Assembly (NCBI RefSeq): GCF_026625125.1
Contig: NZ_CP113097.1
Span: 4,760,001 to 4,824,000 of the forward strand
Length of the DNA stretch: 64,000 nucleotides
Direction of reading: 5' to 3'
DNA from: Pseudomonas putida
GTDB lineage: Bacteria; Pseudomonadota; Gammaproteobacteria; Pseudomonadales; Pseudomonadaceae
Shown: positions 1 through 9,685 of the stretch, piece after piece
Layout of the letters: each line of letters begins with the position of its first letter
How positions within the stretch are numbered: position 1 is the first letter of the stretch
Made by a program: the position numbers and the translations under genes
Notes under the pieces: model-generated
Seen by the model: only the letters and a program-made list of their open reading frames with translations
The model's database searches: none
Told to the model about the DNA's origin: nothing

Positions 1-70
1 CTCCATGGTAGATCCCATAAACAAGCCGGAAAAATGCTTCTTCCGTGTAATCAGATATTGTCTCTTTCAT
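1..70 (-). CDS. Colicin E-type (DNase) immunity protein, 5' end only
   Basis: Only the first 23 codons are in the window; the gene runs off the left edge. The visible peptide contains ISDYTEEAFFRLV, which closely matches the N-terminal helix of the colicin E2/E7/E8/E9 and S-pyocin DNase immunity proteins (ISDYTEAEF in Im9). Such proteins bind the cognate nuclease domain tightly and protect the producer. The ATG overlaps the bacteriocin TGA (ATGA), with a GGAG-rich ribosome site inside the end of the bacteriocin gene, so the two are probably translationally coupled. Family call is strong despite the short fragment; specificity cannot be judged. Confidence 0.88.
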   Translation of the reverse strand, partial: MKETISDYTEEAFFRLVYGIYHG

Positions 71-1992
71 AGCTCTTTTTTCTCCACATGTGCTTCAATG
101 TGAAACTTTGGCGACAGGATAGTCATGTTCTCCACATCATAAACCGCGCCCCCATCAACAATTCGCTTTATGTGATGGATCTCAAATTTCCACCGTTGCC
201 CTACCCGCTCATTTTTCCGTACAGGAGGTGCCAAACCACGACGCATAATCAAGAGTTCACCTAAATCAAACTGCCCCTCAAACAACGGGCTGCGCCCAAT
301 CAGCTGCCATAGCCGCCTGCGAAATGCACCGAAACTGCTGAATTTCTTCCCTCGCAGTTTACTGGCTATCTGAGCAGGAATCGGAGCCCCCTCTCGATTC
401 CCTTCATACAGAAATTGACCCTGTATCAGCCGCCCTTTACCTGTCACCACCCCTGGCATGTTCCGGGGGCTTTTGAACATCACATAGAGCGGCGGCAACC
501 CGGAGTCGGCCGGGAAGATGATGACATAGTCATCGAACCCAATATCTGGCAGGTCAGGATAGATGTCGAGCCGGCCTTCAAGCGGCTCCAGCATCGGCCC
601 AACCAGCGCCGTTATGGGAGGCGGTAGGGCCGGCAAGGCTGTGGAACTGTCAGTCGGCTCGACTGCAGGCGTCCAAACCAGCGTTCTGGGTGGCACGTCA
701 TCAGTGGTGACGATGTACTGACCGTTTTGCGCGTCGTACTGCGCCGCCAGGACCGGTACGGCGCAAGAGATGACGGCGCCATCAGTACGGGCGGCGAACA
801 GTTCGGTTGGCCCGATCTGCTCGCGCTTGTCGCCCATCCGTATCGGCAGGTCGACCGCACCTCGCTCGATGGCCGCAGCCTGAGCAGCAGCATCGAGTTC
901 GACCGTGAGGTCAGTCAGCGGCGCGCTCAGAACGTAGTTGTGTTGCAACTCCCCATTGCCCAGCTTGGGGGAATACAGCAACGCAAAAGTCCCCACCAGG
1001 AACGGCCCCACCACCGCTTCGATCGATGCAGCGCCCAGCGATGCAACTGCAGCGCGTATCGCTGTGCCCAGCGTCAAACCGGCGTCAAGCACTGGCGCGG
1101 CGCCTCGGGCCATGACGACCGCCGGATTTACCGCAAGCCCAGTGAGCAGGACTTCGTAAGTGTTGGCCTCACGAATGGCCTTCTCTGCCAACGTCCGCTC
1201 GACCGCTGCCTTGGCAGCGACCTCACGCGCTCTGGCTTGTGCTTCAGCAATGGCGCGTACCCGCGCCAAAGCCTCTTCATGGTCTCTCTTCAGCGCCTCT
1301 TCATGGGCTCGGGCCATCGCTTCGGTATGGGCCTGTCGCTGAGCTTCGGCTTGCACTTCAGCGTTCGCAACAGCCTGTTCTAACGTCGCGATCTGAGCGT
1401 GAAGTATTTGAATTTCTGCTTCACGTAGCTGAACGGTATAGGCCGCCTTGTACGCGTTTTTCAATGCTTGTTTCAGCGCTGGGGGCCCTAAGCGCGACTG
1501 TTGGATAAGTCGATGCGTCGCCATTGCGTAGTCGACGGGGCTTTTGCCGAAAGGACTGGAACCGAAATAACTGTTGGCTGCGACGCGTTGCGCATTTAAG
1601 TCATTGACCTTCCTTTCAATAAGCACGTGACGTGCGGCAATGTCACCTCTCAGCGCATCAATAGGGGATGAAGGGTGCCCTCCCAACGTCTGGCGAATCG
1701 TCCGTGCATCGGAATCGATGTGCTGAGCGGCCACGGACAAATTTACCAGGTATTCATTTCTGGCATCACCATCGGCGCCCTTCATTGCATAAGGCGCTTT
1801 GTGATAGAACTCAATTTTCTGCCGCCCATCCTTACTGCGTACATCCAGCCCTCTGAACCAATCTTCTTGGTGACCCTTAACGAACGGCGGCAATGGCCCT
1901 GAGTGCCCAGGCGGTATTACAGAACCGCCCACCGGAGGCTTTCCCCCTATAAACGTATAATCCAACTCAATTTGCCTGCGCTTTCTCGACAT
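67..1992 (-). CDS. S-type pyocin-like bacteriocin with C-terminal HNH DNase domain
   Basis: A 641-residue secreted toxin predicted to kill related bacteria by cutting DNA. Residues about 1-180 are unrecognised and probably carry receptor binding. About 180-275 is an Ala/Glu/Arg-rich coiled coil. About 285-490 resembles the S-type pyocin translocation domain, with a hydrophobic stretch near 300-340. About 510-641 is a colicin E7/E9-type DNase: the GKG, IPAQIASKLRGKKF and FGAFRRRLW segments match, and the metal finger HH-x14-N-x8-H-x3-H falls at H606/H607, N622, H631 and H635. The start has a good site (AAGGAAGG) just upstream. There is no lysis gene or secretion signal in view, as usual for S pyocins. 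The gene and its upstream DNA look more AT-rich than the neighbouring core genes, which fits horizontal acquisition. Confidence 0.92.
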   Translation of the reverse strand: MSRKRRQIELDYTFIGGKPPVGGSVIPPGHSGPLPPFVKGHQEDWFRGLDVRSKDGRQKIEFYHKAPYAMKGADGDARNEYLVNLSVAAQHIDSDARTIRQTLGGHPSSPIDALRGDIAARHVLIERKVNDLNAQRVAANSYFGSSPFGKSPVDYAMATHRLIQQSRLGPPALKQALKNAYKAAYTVQLREAEIQILHAQIATLEQAVANAEVQAEAQRQAHTEAMARAHEEALKRDHEEALARVRAIAEAQARAREVAAKAAVERTLAEKAIREANTYEVLLTGLAVNPAVVMARGAAPVLDAGLTLGTAIRAAVASLGAASIEAVVGPFLVGTFALLYSPKLGNGELQHNYVLSAPLTDLTVELDAAAQAAAIERGAVDLPIRMGDKREQIGPTELFAARTDGAVISCAVPVLAAQYDAQNGQYIVTTDDVPPRTLVWTPAVEPTDSSTALPALPPPITALVGPMLEPLEGRLDIYPDLPDIGFDDYVIIFPADSGLPPLYVMFKSPRNMPGVVTGKGRLIQGQFLYEGNREGAPIPAQIASKLRGKKFSSFGAFRRRLWQLIGRSPLFEGQFDLGELLIMRRGLAPPVRKNERVGQRWKFEIHHIKRIVDGGAVYDVENMTILSPKFHIEAHVEKKEL

Positions 1993-2120
1993 GCATCCTT
2001 CCTTGAAAACTCATTTTTACAATATTCAACTGCGTGCTTTGGCGTGCGTATCGACCCAAGCACTTGCGCAATCACGCAAATTAGCACCAACACTTACAGC
2101 CAGCTGTTAAGCTGCATTAA

Positions 2121-2288
2121 ATGAGCGAATCCATTACAGCAGGTAAAAATTCCGAGCCAATAATAACTGACGTCAAACGGCTTTTGGACTTGAACGCGGC
2201 GAGGTACAAAAAAATAGAAATAGCCTACACATTTTTATACTTACAAAGTTATGAGGGCATCGACCCTGTGTCTCTTTATACGTATTGA
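2121..2288 (+). CDS. Doubtful small ORF, 55 residues
   Basis: An ATG-to-TGA frame of 55 codons lying divergently from the bacteriocin in an AT-rich stretch. The product is mixed charged and aromatic (near the C-terminus AYTFLYLQSYEGID). I do not recognise it. No clear Shine-Dalgarno sequence precedes the ATG and codon use is unlike the GC-rich neighbours. It may be a genuine accessory small gene or chance. Confidence 0.25.
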   Translation: MSESITAGKNSEPIITDVKRLLDLNAARYKKIEIAYTFLYLQSYEGIDPVSLYTY

Positions 2289-2596
2289 GCTGAGTACTGC
2301 CGCGCTGATTCAAACATCAACACGAGACCCGCTCGTAACGAAAAAAATACACTGTATCTAAATCATTACAGACACATTTCAAGGAGTAAACGTAAGGGTT
2401 TGATCTGCTGTTTTTTTTCTGTGCCACGCGAAGCGGAACGATTTCGCTCCAGCTCCATGTTGAAGACAGGTGCAAACCTCAATTAAGTATTTGATATATA
2501 TATGAATTTTAAAATTGGCCGCATTTTTGCTTAGGTAAATCCAACCCAAGAGCGCGAACCGACCGCGCCCAACGCCCTGCTTCCCGAGGATTCCCC
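2289..2596. other. Gene-free, AT-rich leader between the bacteriocin region and gcvH
   Basis: No credible coding frame. It contains a spaced inverted repeat CTGTA-N10-TACAG at about 2352-2371, a small GCGAA/TTCGC inverted repeat near 2438-2456, an AT-rich run at 2490-2515, and the sigma-54 promoter entered separately. The last 50 bases are GC-rich and end with the gcvH ribosome site (GAGG). I saw no glycine-riboswitch core. Confidence 0.6.
2516..2531 (+). promoter_or_regulatory. Sigma-54 (-24/-12) promoter for gcvH-gcvP-sdaA-gcvT
   Basis: The sequence TGGCCGCATTTTTGCT has the invariant GG (2517-2518) and GC (2529-2530) separated by exactly 10 bases, plus TGGC at -24 and TTTTGCT at -12, matching the consensus TGGCAC-N5-TTGCW. 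A start near 2541 would leave a leader of about 55 bases before the gcvH ATG. In P. aeruginosa the equivalent gcvH2 operon is driven by RpoN with the TyrR-type activator GcsR; that is family knowledge. No activator gene is in this window. Confidence 0.7.
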
Positions 2597-2980
2597 ATGA
2601 GCGAGTTGCGTTTCACTGAAGATCACGAATGGCTGCGCGTCGAAGCCGACGGTAGCGTCACCGTAGGCATCACCGCCTACGCCCAGAACGCTCTCGGCGA
2701 TGTGGTCTACGTGCAACTGCCGGAGCTGCAGCACTACGACAAAGGCGCCGAAGCCTCCACCGTCGAGTCGGTCAAAGCCGCCAGCGGCGTATACATGCCC
2801 CTGAGCGGTGAAGTGGTCGCCGTCAACGACGGCCTGAACGACAACCCTGAACGGGTCAACGAAGACCCGCTGGGCGAAGGCTGGTTCTTCCGCTTCAAGC
2901 CTGCCGACATGAGCGAAGTCGGAGCCCTGCTCGACCAGGACGCCTACGACCGCCTGATCAAAGCCAACGACGACGCCTGA
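2597..2980 (+). CDS. gcvH: Glycine cleavage system H protein
   Basis: Lipoyl carrier of the glycine cleavage complex; it shuttles the aminomethyl group between GcvP, GcvT and lipoamide dehydrogenase. The 127-residue length is normal. The lipoylation site is the Lys in ESVKAASG (K60), inside the hammerhead lipoyl domain. The ATG follows GAGG at about 7 bases. It is first in an operon with gcvP 11 bases downstream, then sdaA and gcvT. No lipoamide dehydrogenase or glyA is in the cluster, so those are supplied elsewhere. Confidence 0.97.
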   Translation: MSELRFTEDHEWLRVEADGSVTVGITAYAQNALGDVVYVQLPELQHYDKGAEASTVESVKAASGVYMPLSGEVVAVNDGLNDNPERVNEDPLGEGWFFRFKPADMSEVGALLDQDAYDRLIKANDDA

Positions 2981-2991
2981 GGAGCCCGACC

Positions 2992-5847
2992 ATGACCATC
3001 AACCTCGGCACCGCCAACGAATTCATCGCCCGCCACATCGGCCCGCGCGCCGCAGATGAGCAGGCCATGCTGGCCACCTTGGGTTTCGACTCGCTGGAGG
3101 CAATGACCGCCGCAGTCATCCCCGACACCATCAAGGGCACCAGTGTACTGGGCGCCGAAGACGGCCAGAGCGAGGCCGATGCCCTCGCCGCGCTGAAAGC
3201 TATCGCCGGTAAAAACCAGCTGTTCAAGAACTACATCGGCCAGGGCTACTACAACACCCACACCCCAGCGCCGATCCTGCGCAACCTGCTGGAAAACCCG
3301 GCCTGGTACACCGCTTACACGCCTTACCAGCCAGAAATCTCCCAAGGCCGCCTGGAAGCCTTGCTCAATTTCCAGACCCTGGTCAGCGACCTGACCGGCC
3401 TGCCGATCGCCAACGCCTCATTGCTCGACGAAGCGACCGCCGCCGCCGAAGCCATGACCTTCTGCAAGCGGCTGTCGAAGAACAAGGCCAGCCATGCCTT
3501 CTTCGCGTCCGTGCACTGCCACCCGCAGACCCTCGACGTGCTGCGCACCCGTGCCGAGCCGCTGGGTATCGAGATCGTGGTGGGCGACGAGCGTGAGCTG
3601 GGCGATGTCAGCGCCTTCTTCGGCGCTTTGCTGCAGTACCCGGCCAGCACCGGCGAAGTGTTCGATTACCGTGAAGTCGTCGAGCGCTTCCACGCCGCCA
3701 ACGCCCTGGTCGCCGTGGCCGCCGACCTGCTGGCGCTGACGCTGCTGACCCCACCAGGCGAGTTCGAAGCGGACGTGGCCATCGGCAGCGCCCAGCGCTT
3801 TGGCGTACCCCTGGGCTTTGGCGGGCCGCACGCGGCTTACTTCGCCACTCGCGACGCCTTCAAGCGTGACATGCCGGGCCGCCTGGTCGGTGTGTCGATC
3901 GACCGCTTCGGCAAGACCGCCCTGCGTTTGGCCATGCAAACCCGCGAGCAGCATATCCGCCGCGAAAAGGCCACCAGCAACATCTGCACCGCCCAGGTGC
4001 TGCTGGCCAACATTGCCAGCATGTTCGCCGTGTACCACGGCCCTGCGGGCCTCAAGCGCATCGCCGAACGCACCCACGCGCTGACCGCGATCCTCGCTGC
4101 CGGCCTGAAAACCCTCGGCGTGCAAGTGGTCGGCGAGACCGCCTTCGACACCCTGACCCTGGCTACCGGCGGCGCTACCGCCAGCCTGCACGACAAGGCA
4201 CGCGCCCAGCGCATCAACCTGCGCCAGATCGACGCCGCGCACCTGGGCCTGTCGCTCGACGAGACCAGCACCCAGGCTGACGTCGAGGCGCTGTGGCAGC
4301 TGTTCGGTGGCCAGCAGGCCCAACCGGACTTCGCCGCCCTGGCCGCCAGTACCGGCTCGCGTCTGCCTGCCGCCCTGCTGCGCCAGTCGGCCATCCTCGA
4401 ACACCCGGTGTTCAACCGCTACCACAGCGAAACCGAGCTGATGCGCTACCTGCGCCGCCTGGCCGACAAGGACCTGGCGCTGGACCGCAGCATGATCCCG
4501 CTGGGCTCGTGCACCATGAAGCTCAACGCCGCCAGTGAAATGATCCCAGTGACCTGGGCCGAGTTCGGTAACTTGCACCCGTTCGCCCCGGCCGAGCAAA
4601 GCCAGGGTTACCTGCAGATGACCACCGAGCTGGAAGCCATGCTCTGCGCCGCCACCGGCTATGACGCCGTATCGCTGCAACCCAATGCCGGCTCGCAGGG
4701 TGAATATGCGGGCCTGCTGGCCATCCGCGCCTACCACCGCAGCCGCGGCGAAAGCCATCGCGACATCTGCCTGATCCCGTCCTCGGCTCATGGCACCAAC
4801 CCGGCAACCGCACACATGGCCGGTATGCGCGTCGTGGTCACCGCGTGTGACGCGCGTGGCAACGTCGATGTCGAGGACCTGCGTGCCAAGGCGATCGAGC
4901 ACCGCGAGCGCCTTGCCGCGATCATGATCACCTACCCGTCGACCCACGGCGTGTTCGAAGAAGCGATCGGCGAGATCTGCGCGATCATTCACGACAACGG
5001 CGGCCAGGTGTACATCGACGGCGCCAACATGAACGCCATGGTGGGCCTGTGCGCACCGGGCAAGTTCGGCGGCGACGTCTCGCACCTGAACCTGCACAAG
5101 ACCTTCTGCATTCCGCACGGCGGTGGTGGCCCAGGCGTCGGCCCGATCGGCGTCAAGTCGCACCTGGCGCCATTCATGCCCGGCCACGCGCAACTGGACA
5201 ACCGTGACGGCGCGGTATGCGCCGCACCGTTCGGCAGCGCCAGCATTCTGCCGATCACCTGGATGTACATCCGCATGATGGGCGGTGCCGGCCTCAAGCG
5301 TGCCTCGCAGATGGCGATCCTCAATGCCAACTACATCGCCCGCCGCCTGGAAGAGCACTATCCTGTTCTGTACACCGGCGGCAATGGCCTGGTCGCCCAC
5401 GAGTGCATCCTCGACCTGCGCCCGCTCAAGGACACCAGCGGCATCAGCGTCGACGACGTGGCCAAGCGCCTGATCGACTTCGGTTTCCATGCCCCGACCA
5501 TGTCCTTCCCTGTGGCCGGCACGCTGATGATCGAGCCGACCGAAAGCGAGGCCAAGGAAGAACTGGATCGCTTCTGCGATGCGATGATCCAGATCCGCGA
5601 AGAGATTCGCGCGGTGGAGAACGGTAGCCTGGACAAGGATGACAACCCGCTGAAGAACGCGCCGCACACCGCTGCCGAGCTGGCTGGCGAGTGGGCCCAT
5701 GGTTACAGCCGCGAACAGGCGGTGTACCCGCTGCCAAGCCTGGTGGAAGGCAAGTACTGGCCGCCTGTGGGCCGGGTCGACAATGTGTTCGGCGACCGCA
5801 ACCTGGTGTGCGCCTGCCCGTCGATCGAGAGCTACCAGGACGCCTGA
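2992..5847 (+). CDS. gcvP: Glycine dehydrogenase (decarboxylating), P protein
   Basis: PLP enzyme of 951 residues that decarboxylates glycine and passes the methylamine to lipoyl-GcvH. Single-chain form with two PLP-fold halves: the N-terminal half (about 1-440) is non-catalytic and the C-terminal half binds PLP through K703 in [29 protein letters not shown] is another family signature near the domain junction. The ATG is preceded by AGGAG and lies 11 bases after gcvH. It is separated from sdaA by a REP pair. Confidence 0.97.
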   Translation: MTINLGTANEFIARHIGPRAADEQAMLATLGFDSLEAMTAAVIPDTIKGTSVLGAEDGQSEADALAALKAIAGKNQLFKNYIGQGYYNTHTPAPILRNLLENPAWYTAYTPYQPEISQGRLEALLNFQTLVSDLTGLPIANASLLDEATAAAEAMTFCKRLSKNKASHAFFASVHCHPQTLDVLRTRAEPLGIEIVVGDERELGDVSAFFGALLQYPASTGEVFDYREVVERFHAANALVAVAADLLALTLLTPPGEFEADVAIGSAQRFGVPLGFGGPHAAYFATRDAFKRDMPGRLVGVSIDRFGKTALRLAMQTREQHIRREKATSNICTAQVLLANIASMFAVYHGPAGLKRIAERTHALTAILAAGLKTLGVQVVGETAFDTLTLATGGATASLHDKARAQRINLRQIDAAHLGLSLDETSTQADVEALWQLFGGQQAQPDFAALAASTGSRLPAALLRQSAILEHPVFNRYHSETELMRYLRRLADKDLALDRSMIPLGSCTMKLNAASEMIPVTWAEFGNLHPFAPAEQSQGYLQMTTELEAMLCAATGYDAVSLQPNAGSQGEYAGLLAIRAYHRSRGESHRDICLIPSSAHGTNPATAHMAGMRVVVTACDARGNVDVEDLRAKAIEHRERLAAIMITYPSTHGVFEEAIGEICAIIHDNGGQVYIDGANMNAMVGLCAPGKFGGDVSHLNLHKTFCIPHGGGGPGVGPIGVKSHLAPFMPGHAQLDNRDGAVCAAPFGSASILPITWMYIRMMGGAGLKRASQMAILNANYIARRLEEHYPVLYTGGNGLVAHECILDLRPLKDTSGISVDDVAKRLIDFGFHAPTMSFPVAGTLMIEPTESEAKEELDRFCDAMIQIREEIRAVENGSLDKDDNPLKNAPHTAAELAGEWAHGYSREQAVYPLPSLVEGKYWPPVGRVDNVFGDRNLVCACPSIESYQDA

Positions 5848-5854
5848 CCGCGTG

Positions 5855-5961
5855 GGGCCGCTGCGCGGCCCATCGCCAGCAAGCCGGCTCTCACAGGTTA
5901 CGCGGCAGGTTGCAGCACCTGTGGCAGCTGGCTTGCCGGCGATGGGCTGCGCAGCAGCCCC
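5855..5961. repeat. Inverted REP pair between gcvP and sdaA
   Basis: Two head-to-head copies of the Pseudomonas REP (cores CAAGCCGGCTCTCACAGG and CTGGCTTGCCGGCGATGGG). The flanking GGGCCGCTGCGCGGCCC and GGGCTGCGCAGCAGCCC arms can each form a hairpin. Lying inside an operon, it may stabilise the gcvHP part of the transcript or lower read-through into sdaA. Confidence 0.85.
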
Positions 5962-5995
5962 AATGGGATAACCGGATACCTCTGGAGCAAGCACC

Positions 5996-7372
5996 ATGTC
6001 ACTGAGCGTCTTCGACCTGTTCAAGATCGGCATCGGCCCCTCCAGCTCACACACGGTCGGCCCGATGCGCGCTGCCGCGCGGTTCGCCGAAGGCTTGCGC
6101 CGCGACGGCCTGCTGGCCAGCACCGCCAGCGTCAAGGCCGAACTGTATGGCTCGCTGGGGGCCACGGGCAAAGGCCATGGCAGCGACAAGGCGGTATTGC
6201 TTGGCCTGGAAGGCGAGCACCCCGATACCGTCGACACCGAAGCCATTCCCGCCCGCCTGCAGGCAATCCGTGAAAGCGGCCACCTGCGCCTGCTGGGTGA
6301 ACACAGCATCGCCTTCGTCGAGAAGCAGCACCTGGCGCTGATCCGCAAGCCTTTGGCCTACCACCCCAACGGCATGATCTTTCGCGCCTTCGACGCGGCC
6401 GGCCTGCAAATCCGCAGCCGGGAGTACTACTCGGTAGGCGGCGGTTTCGTGGTCGATGAAGAGGCCGCCGGGCTGGACCGTATCGTCGAAGACAGCACCG
6501 TTCTCACCTACCCGTTCAAGACCGCCAAGCAACTGCTCGGGCATTGCACCGCCCATCATCTCTCGGTGAGCCAGGTGATGCTGGCCAACGAGGCGGCCTG
6601 GCGCCCCGAGGCCGAAACCCGTGCAGGTCTGCTGCGGATCTGGCAGGTGATGCAGGATTGCGTCGCCGCCGGTTACCGGCACGAGGGCATCCTGCCGGGC
6701 GGGCTCAAGGTCAAACGCCGGGCACCAGCACTGTACCGCCAACTCAGCCAGCACCCGGAAGCCAACCTTCGCGATGCGTTGTCGGTACTTGACTGGGTCA
6801 ACCTCTATGCCTTGGCGGTCAACGAGGAAAACGCCTACGGCGGGCGCGTGGTCACTGCCCCGACCAACGGTGCAGCGGGCATCGTACCGGCGGTACTGCA
6901 CTACTACATGCGCTTCGTCCCCGGCGCCAGTGAAGACGGCGTGGTGCGTTTTCTACTGACTGCCGCGGCCATCGGCATCCTGTACAAGGAAAACGCCTCG
7001 ATCTCCGGGGCCGAGGTCGGCTGCCAGGGCGAAGTCGGCGTGGCCTGCTCGATGGCAGCCGGCGCCTTGTGCGAGGTGATGGGCGGTAGCGTGCAACAGG
7101 TGGAAAACGCCGCCGAGATCGGAATGGAGCACAACCTGGGCCTGACCTGCGACCCGATCGGTGGGCTGGTACAGGTGCCCTGTATCGAGCGCAACGCCAT
7201 GGGCTCGGTCAAGGCCATCAATGCGGTGCGCATGGCCCTGCGTGGCGACGGGCAGCACTACGTCTCGCTCGACAAGGTCATCCGTACCATGCGCCAGACC
7301 GGCGCCGACATGAAAAGCAAATACAAGGAGACCGCCCGCGGCGGTCTGGCCGTCAACATCATCGAATGTTGA
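5996..7372 (+). CDS. sdaA: L-serine dehydratase (L-serine ammonia-lyase)
   Basis: Converts L-serine to pyruvate and ammonia. The 458-residue chain is the single-subunit type with the N-terminal [14 protein letters not shown] motif (beta domain) and a C-terminal alpha domain carrying the three Cys that bind the 4Fe-4S cluster, here C343, C385 and C396 (the latter two in [18 protein letters not shown]). With gcvHPT it links glycine breakdown to serine use and pyruvate. The ATG follows GGAG. It starts about 35 bases after the REP pair. Confidence 0.96.
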   Translation: MSLSVFDLFKIGIGPSSSHTVGPMRAAARFAEGLRRDGLLASTASVKAELYGSLGATGKGHGSDKAVLLGLEGEHPDTVDTEAIPARLQAIRESGHLRLLGEHSIAFVEKQHLALIRKPLAYHPNGMIFRAFDAAGLQIRSREYYSVGGGFVVDEEAAGLDRIVEDSTVLTYPFKTAKQLLGHCTAHHLSVSQVMLANEAAWRPEAETRAGLLRIWQVMQDCVAAGYRHEGILPGGLKVKRRAPALYRQLSQHPEANLRDALSVLDWVNLYALAVNEENAYGGRVVTAPTNGAAGIVPAVLHYYMRFVPGASEDGVVRFLLTAAAIGILYKENASISGAEVGCQGEVGVACSMAAGALCEVMGGSVQQVENAAEIGMEHNLGLTCDPIGGLVQVPCIERNAMGSVKAINAVRMALRGDGQHYVSLDKVIRTMRQTGADMKSKYKETARGGLAVNIIEC

Positions 7373-7400
7373 CCCGACAACAAAACCCAAGGAGTCACCG

Positions 7401-8522
7401 ATGTCCGAAACACTGCACAAGACCCCGCTGCACGCCCTGCACCTGGAACTGGGCGCGCGCATGGTGCCATTCGCCGGCTTCGACATGCCGGTGCAGTACC
7501 CGCTGGGCGTGCTCAAGGAGCACCTGCACACCCGTGAGCAGGCCGGGCTGTTCGATGTCTCGCACATGGGCCAGATCATGCTGCGCGGCAAGGATGCCGC
7601 CCAGGCCCTGGAAAGCCTGGTGCCAGTGGATATCATCGACCTGCCGGTGGGCATGCAGCGCTATGCGATGTTCACCAACGAGCAAGGTGGCATCCTCGAC
7701 GACCTGATGGTTGCCAACCTGGGCGACGACACGCTGTTCCTGGTGGTCAATGCCGCCTGCAAGGCGCAGGACCTGGCCCACCTGCAGCAGCATATCGGTG
7801 ACCGTTGCCAGATTCAGCCACTGTTCGAGGAGCGTGCCCTGCTCGCCCTGCAAGGCCCGGCCGCAGTCACCGTGCTCGCGCGCCTGGCCCCGGAAGTGGC
7901 CGGCATGACCTTCATGCAGGTACGCCCCGTCACCCTGCTGGGCGAAGACTGCTACGTCAGCCGCTCTGGCTACACCGGCGAAGACGGGTATGAGATTTCG
8001 GTGCCGGCCAAGGCCGCCGAAGCCCTGGCCCGCCACCTGCTGGCCGATCCGCAGGTGCAGCCGATCGGCTTGGGCGCGCGCGACTCTCTGCGCCTGGAAG
8101 CTGGCCTGTGCCTGTATGGCCACGACATGGATACCGCCACCACGCCGGTCGAGGCCAGCCTGCTCTGGGCCATGTCCAAGGTTCGCCGTGCCGAAGGGGC
8201 GCGTGCCGGCGGCTTCCCAGGCGCCGAGGTGATCTTTGCCCAGCAGCAAGCAGGCGTGGCCCGCAAGCGTGTGGGCCTGCTGCCACAGGAACGTACACCG
8301 GTGCGCGAAGGCGCAGAGATTGTCGATGCCGCTGACAAGCCTGTGGGCAACGTCAGCAGTGGCGGCTTCGGCCCGACACTTGGCGCGCCGGTGGCCATGG
8401 GTTATGTCGATATCGAACATGGCGCGCTGGACACGCCACTGTTTGCCTTGGTGCGCGGCAAGAAGGTTGCCCTGAAAGTCAGCAAAACGCCTTTTGTGGC
8501 GCAACGTTACTATCGCGGTTGA
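7401..8522 (+). CDS. gcvT: Glycine cleavage system T protein (aminomethyltransferase)
   Basis: Transfers the one-carbon unit from aminomethyl-lipoyl GcvH to tetrahydrofolate and releases ammonia. At 373 residues it is of normal family length. The N-terminal [21 protein letters not shown] and C-terminal GYVDIEH segments are typical of GCV_T folate-binding proteins. It starts 28 bases after sdaA behind a strong AAGGAG site, so it is the last gene of the operon. Confidence 0.95.
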   Translation: MSETLHKTPLHALHLELGARMVPFAGFDMPVQYPLGVLKEHLHTREQAGLFDVSHMGQIMLRGKDAAQALESLVPVDIIDLPVGMQRYAMFTNEQGGILDDLMVANLGDDTLFLVVNAACKAQDLAHLQQHIGDRCQIQPLFEERALLALQGPAAVTVLARLAPEVAGMTFMQVRPVTLLGEDCYVSRSGYTGEDGYEISVPAKAAEALARHLLADPQVQPIGLGARDSLRLEAGLCLYGHDMDTATTPVEASLLWAMSKVRRAEGARAGGFPGAEVIFAQQQAGVARKRVGLLPQERTPVREGAEIVDAADKPVGNVSSGGFGPTLGAPVAMGYVDIEHGALDTPLFALVRGKKVALKVSKTPFVAQRYYRG

Positions 8523-8877
8523 ACGCGGTACATGAGGTTTGCGGGCAGGTCGACTTATTCGTTTTCGAACCTGCTCCATAACTTATGAACATGGCGCCAG
8601 GCCAGGCGTCATGCCGTTTGCGACGAATTTTCCAGTTATCGAAAAAAGCCCGATTTTCCAGCTGACCAAGGGCTTGTTTTTTTCTTGGGAGTTGGCGTAG
8701 AGTCAATGCACTGTGTTTGCATGGGTCGCAACAGTTCGTGACCTGGGCCAGTAGCCGCAATCTGCTACAACCCGTTCGACGTGACTTACTTTCCTGCAAC
8801 CCAGCCCAGTACTCTTTCACTTTCGATAACGTGAAAGTAACTGTCATTCAAATTTAAGCTTCATAGGAAATAAGACA
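8523..8877 (+). other. Long cspA leader/intergenic region
   Basis: No coding frame is supported on either strand. It holds a probable gcvT terminator near 8646-8683 and then about 190 bases of leader before cspA. The leader is consistent with the long structured 5' regions of cold-shock genes, but I cannot place the promoter with confidence. Confidence 0.5.
8646..8683 (+). terminator. Probable terminator after gcvT
   Basis: AAGCCC (8646-8651) can pair with GGGCTT (8670-8675) across an 18-base loop and is followed by GTTTTTTTC. The stem is short, but the T run is good. Confidence 0.45.
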
Positions 8878-9090
8878 ATGGCTGAGCGTCAGAACGGTAC
8901 CGTCAAGTGGTTCAATGACGAGAAAGGTTACGGCTTCATCACCCCAGAAAGCGGTGCTGATCTGTTCGTGCACTTCCGTGCCATCGAGGGCAACGGCTTC
9001 AAGAGCCTGAAAGAAGGCCAGAAGGTCACCTTCGAAGCAGTTCAGGGCCAAAAAGGCCTGCAGGCTGACAAGGTTCAAGTCCTCGGCTAA
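8878..9090 (+). CDS. Cold-shock domain protein (CspA family)
   Basis: A 70-residue single-stranded nucleic acid-binding RNA chaperone. It has RNP1 (KGYGFI, residues 16-21), RNP2 (LFVHF, 29-33) and the N-terminal GTVKWFN motif. Pseudomonads carry several paralogues, so the number of this one and whether it is cold-induced cannot be read from the sequence. Ribosome site AGGAAA. A strong terminator follows within 25 bases, so it is monocistronic. Confidence 0.95.
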   Translation: MAERQNGTVKWFNDEKGYGFITPESGADLFVHFRAIEGNGFKSLKEGQKVTFEAVQGQKGLQADKVQVLG

Positions 9091-9111
9091 GCCGGTCGCG
9101 ACTTCGAAGAA

Positions 9112-9141
9112 AGCCCCTGCCCTGTGCAGGGGCTTTTTTTT
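9112..9141 (+). terminator. Rho-independent terminator of the cold-shock gene
   Basis: A perfect 9-base stem AGCCCCTGC/GCAGGGGCT with a 5-base loop is followed by eight T. Confidence 0.93.
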
Positions 9142-9181
9142 GCCCGTAGAATGACGGCTTCATCCTTCGGAGCTGTCCTGC

Positions 9182-9670
9182 ATGCCCAAGCCTCTGCTTT
9201 CACCCCAAGGTGATTTCCCGCCGGTCGGCCTGGGCCGGCGCCTGGCGGCGATGTTCTACGATTTCCTGCTGTGTACGGCCCTGCTGATCGTCACCGCAGG
9301 GGCTTACAAGATGATCCAGATGGCGATCATCGGCGAGGCGCGTATGCGCGAACTGACCGAGGCTGGTGCCCTGGACGGCGACCCGCTGCTGTCGACGATC
9401 CTGCTGTTTGCGCTGTTCGGTTTCTTTGCCAAGTTCTGGACCCACGGCGGGCAGACTCTGGGCATGCAGGTATGGGGCGTGCGCGTGCAAAACCCTGATG
9501 GCAGCGCAATCAGCCTGTGGCAGGCGCTGCTGCGCTTTATCGTGTCGATCGCCTCATGGCTGTGCCTGGGGCTGGGGTTTCTCTGGTCGCTGATCGACAA
9601 GCGAAAGCGCGGCTGGCATGACATTTATTCGCAAACCGAGTTGGTGCGGGTGCCAAAACAGACGAAATGA
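9182..9670 (+). CDS. RDD family membrane protein
   Basis: A 162-residue inner-membrane protein with three hydrophobic segments (about 20-45, 65-85 and 115-140) and the family residues: Arg in GLGRRLAA, Asp in FYDFLL, and Asp in the IDKRKRGWHD loop. Function is unknown; some RDD proteins have been linked to ion exchange. It converges on lptG with a REP pair between. The ATG follows GGAG. Confidence 0.88.
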   Translation: MPKPLLSPQGDFPPVGLGRRLAAMFYDFLLCTALLIVTAGAYKMIQMAIIGEARMRELTEAGALDGDPLLSTILLFALFGFFAKFWTHGGQTLGMQVWGVRVQNPDGSAISLWQALLRFIVSIASWLCLGLGFLWSLIDKRKRGWHDIYSQTELVRVPKQTK

Positions 9671-9685
9671 CAGCCAAGCAATTAA

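Noticed and set aside
1993..2120. PrtN-type P-box upstream of the bacteriocin
   Set aside because: Only one ATTG with a loosely placed GT; the repeated ATTG-N2-3-GT pattern is missing.
2352..2371. CTGTA-N10-TACAG as a LexA (SOS) box for the bacteriocin
   Set aside because: Spacing is four bases longer than the CTGT-N8-ACAG box, and it is about 360 bases from the bacteriocin start with a possible ORF between.
2289..2596. Glycine riboswitch before gcvH
   Set aside because: No recognisable tandem aptamer core; the sigma-54 promoter start near 2541 would leave only about 55 bases of leader.
3418..6348. 976-codon minus-strand frame opposite gcvP and sdaA
   Set aside because: A GC-skew artefact of high-GC codon use; product is low-complexity and the plus-strand genes are certain.
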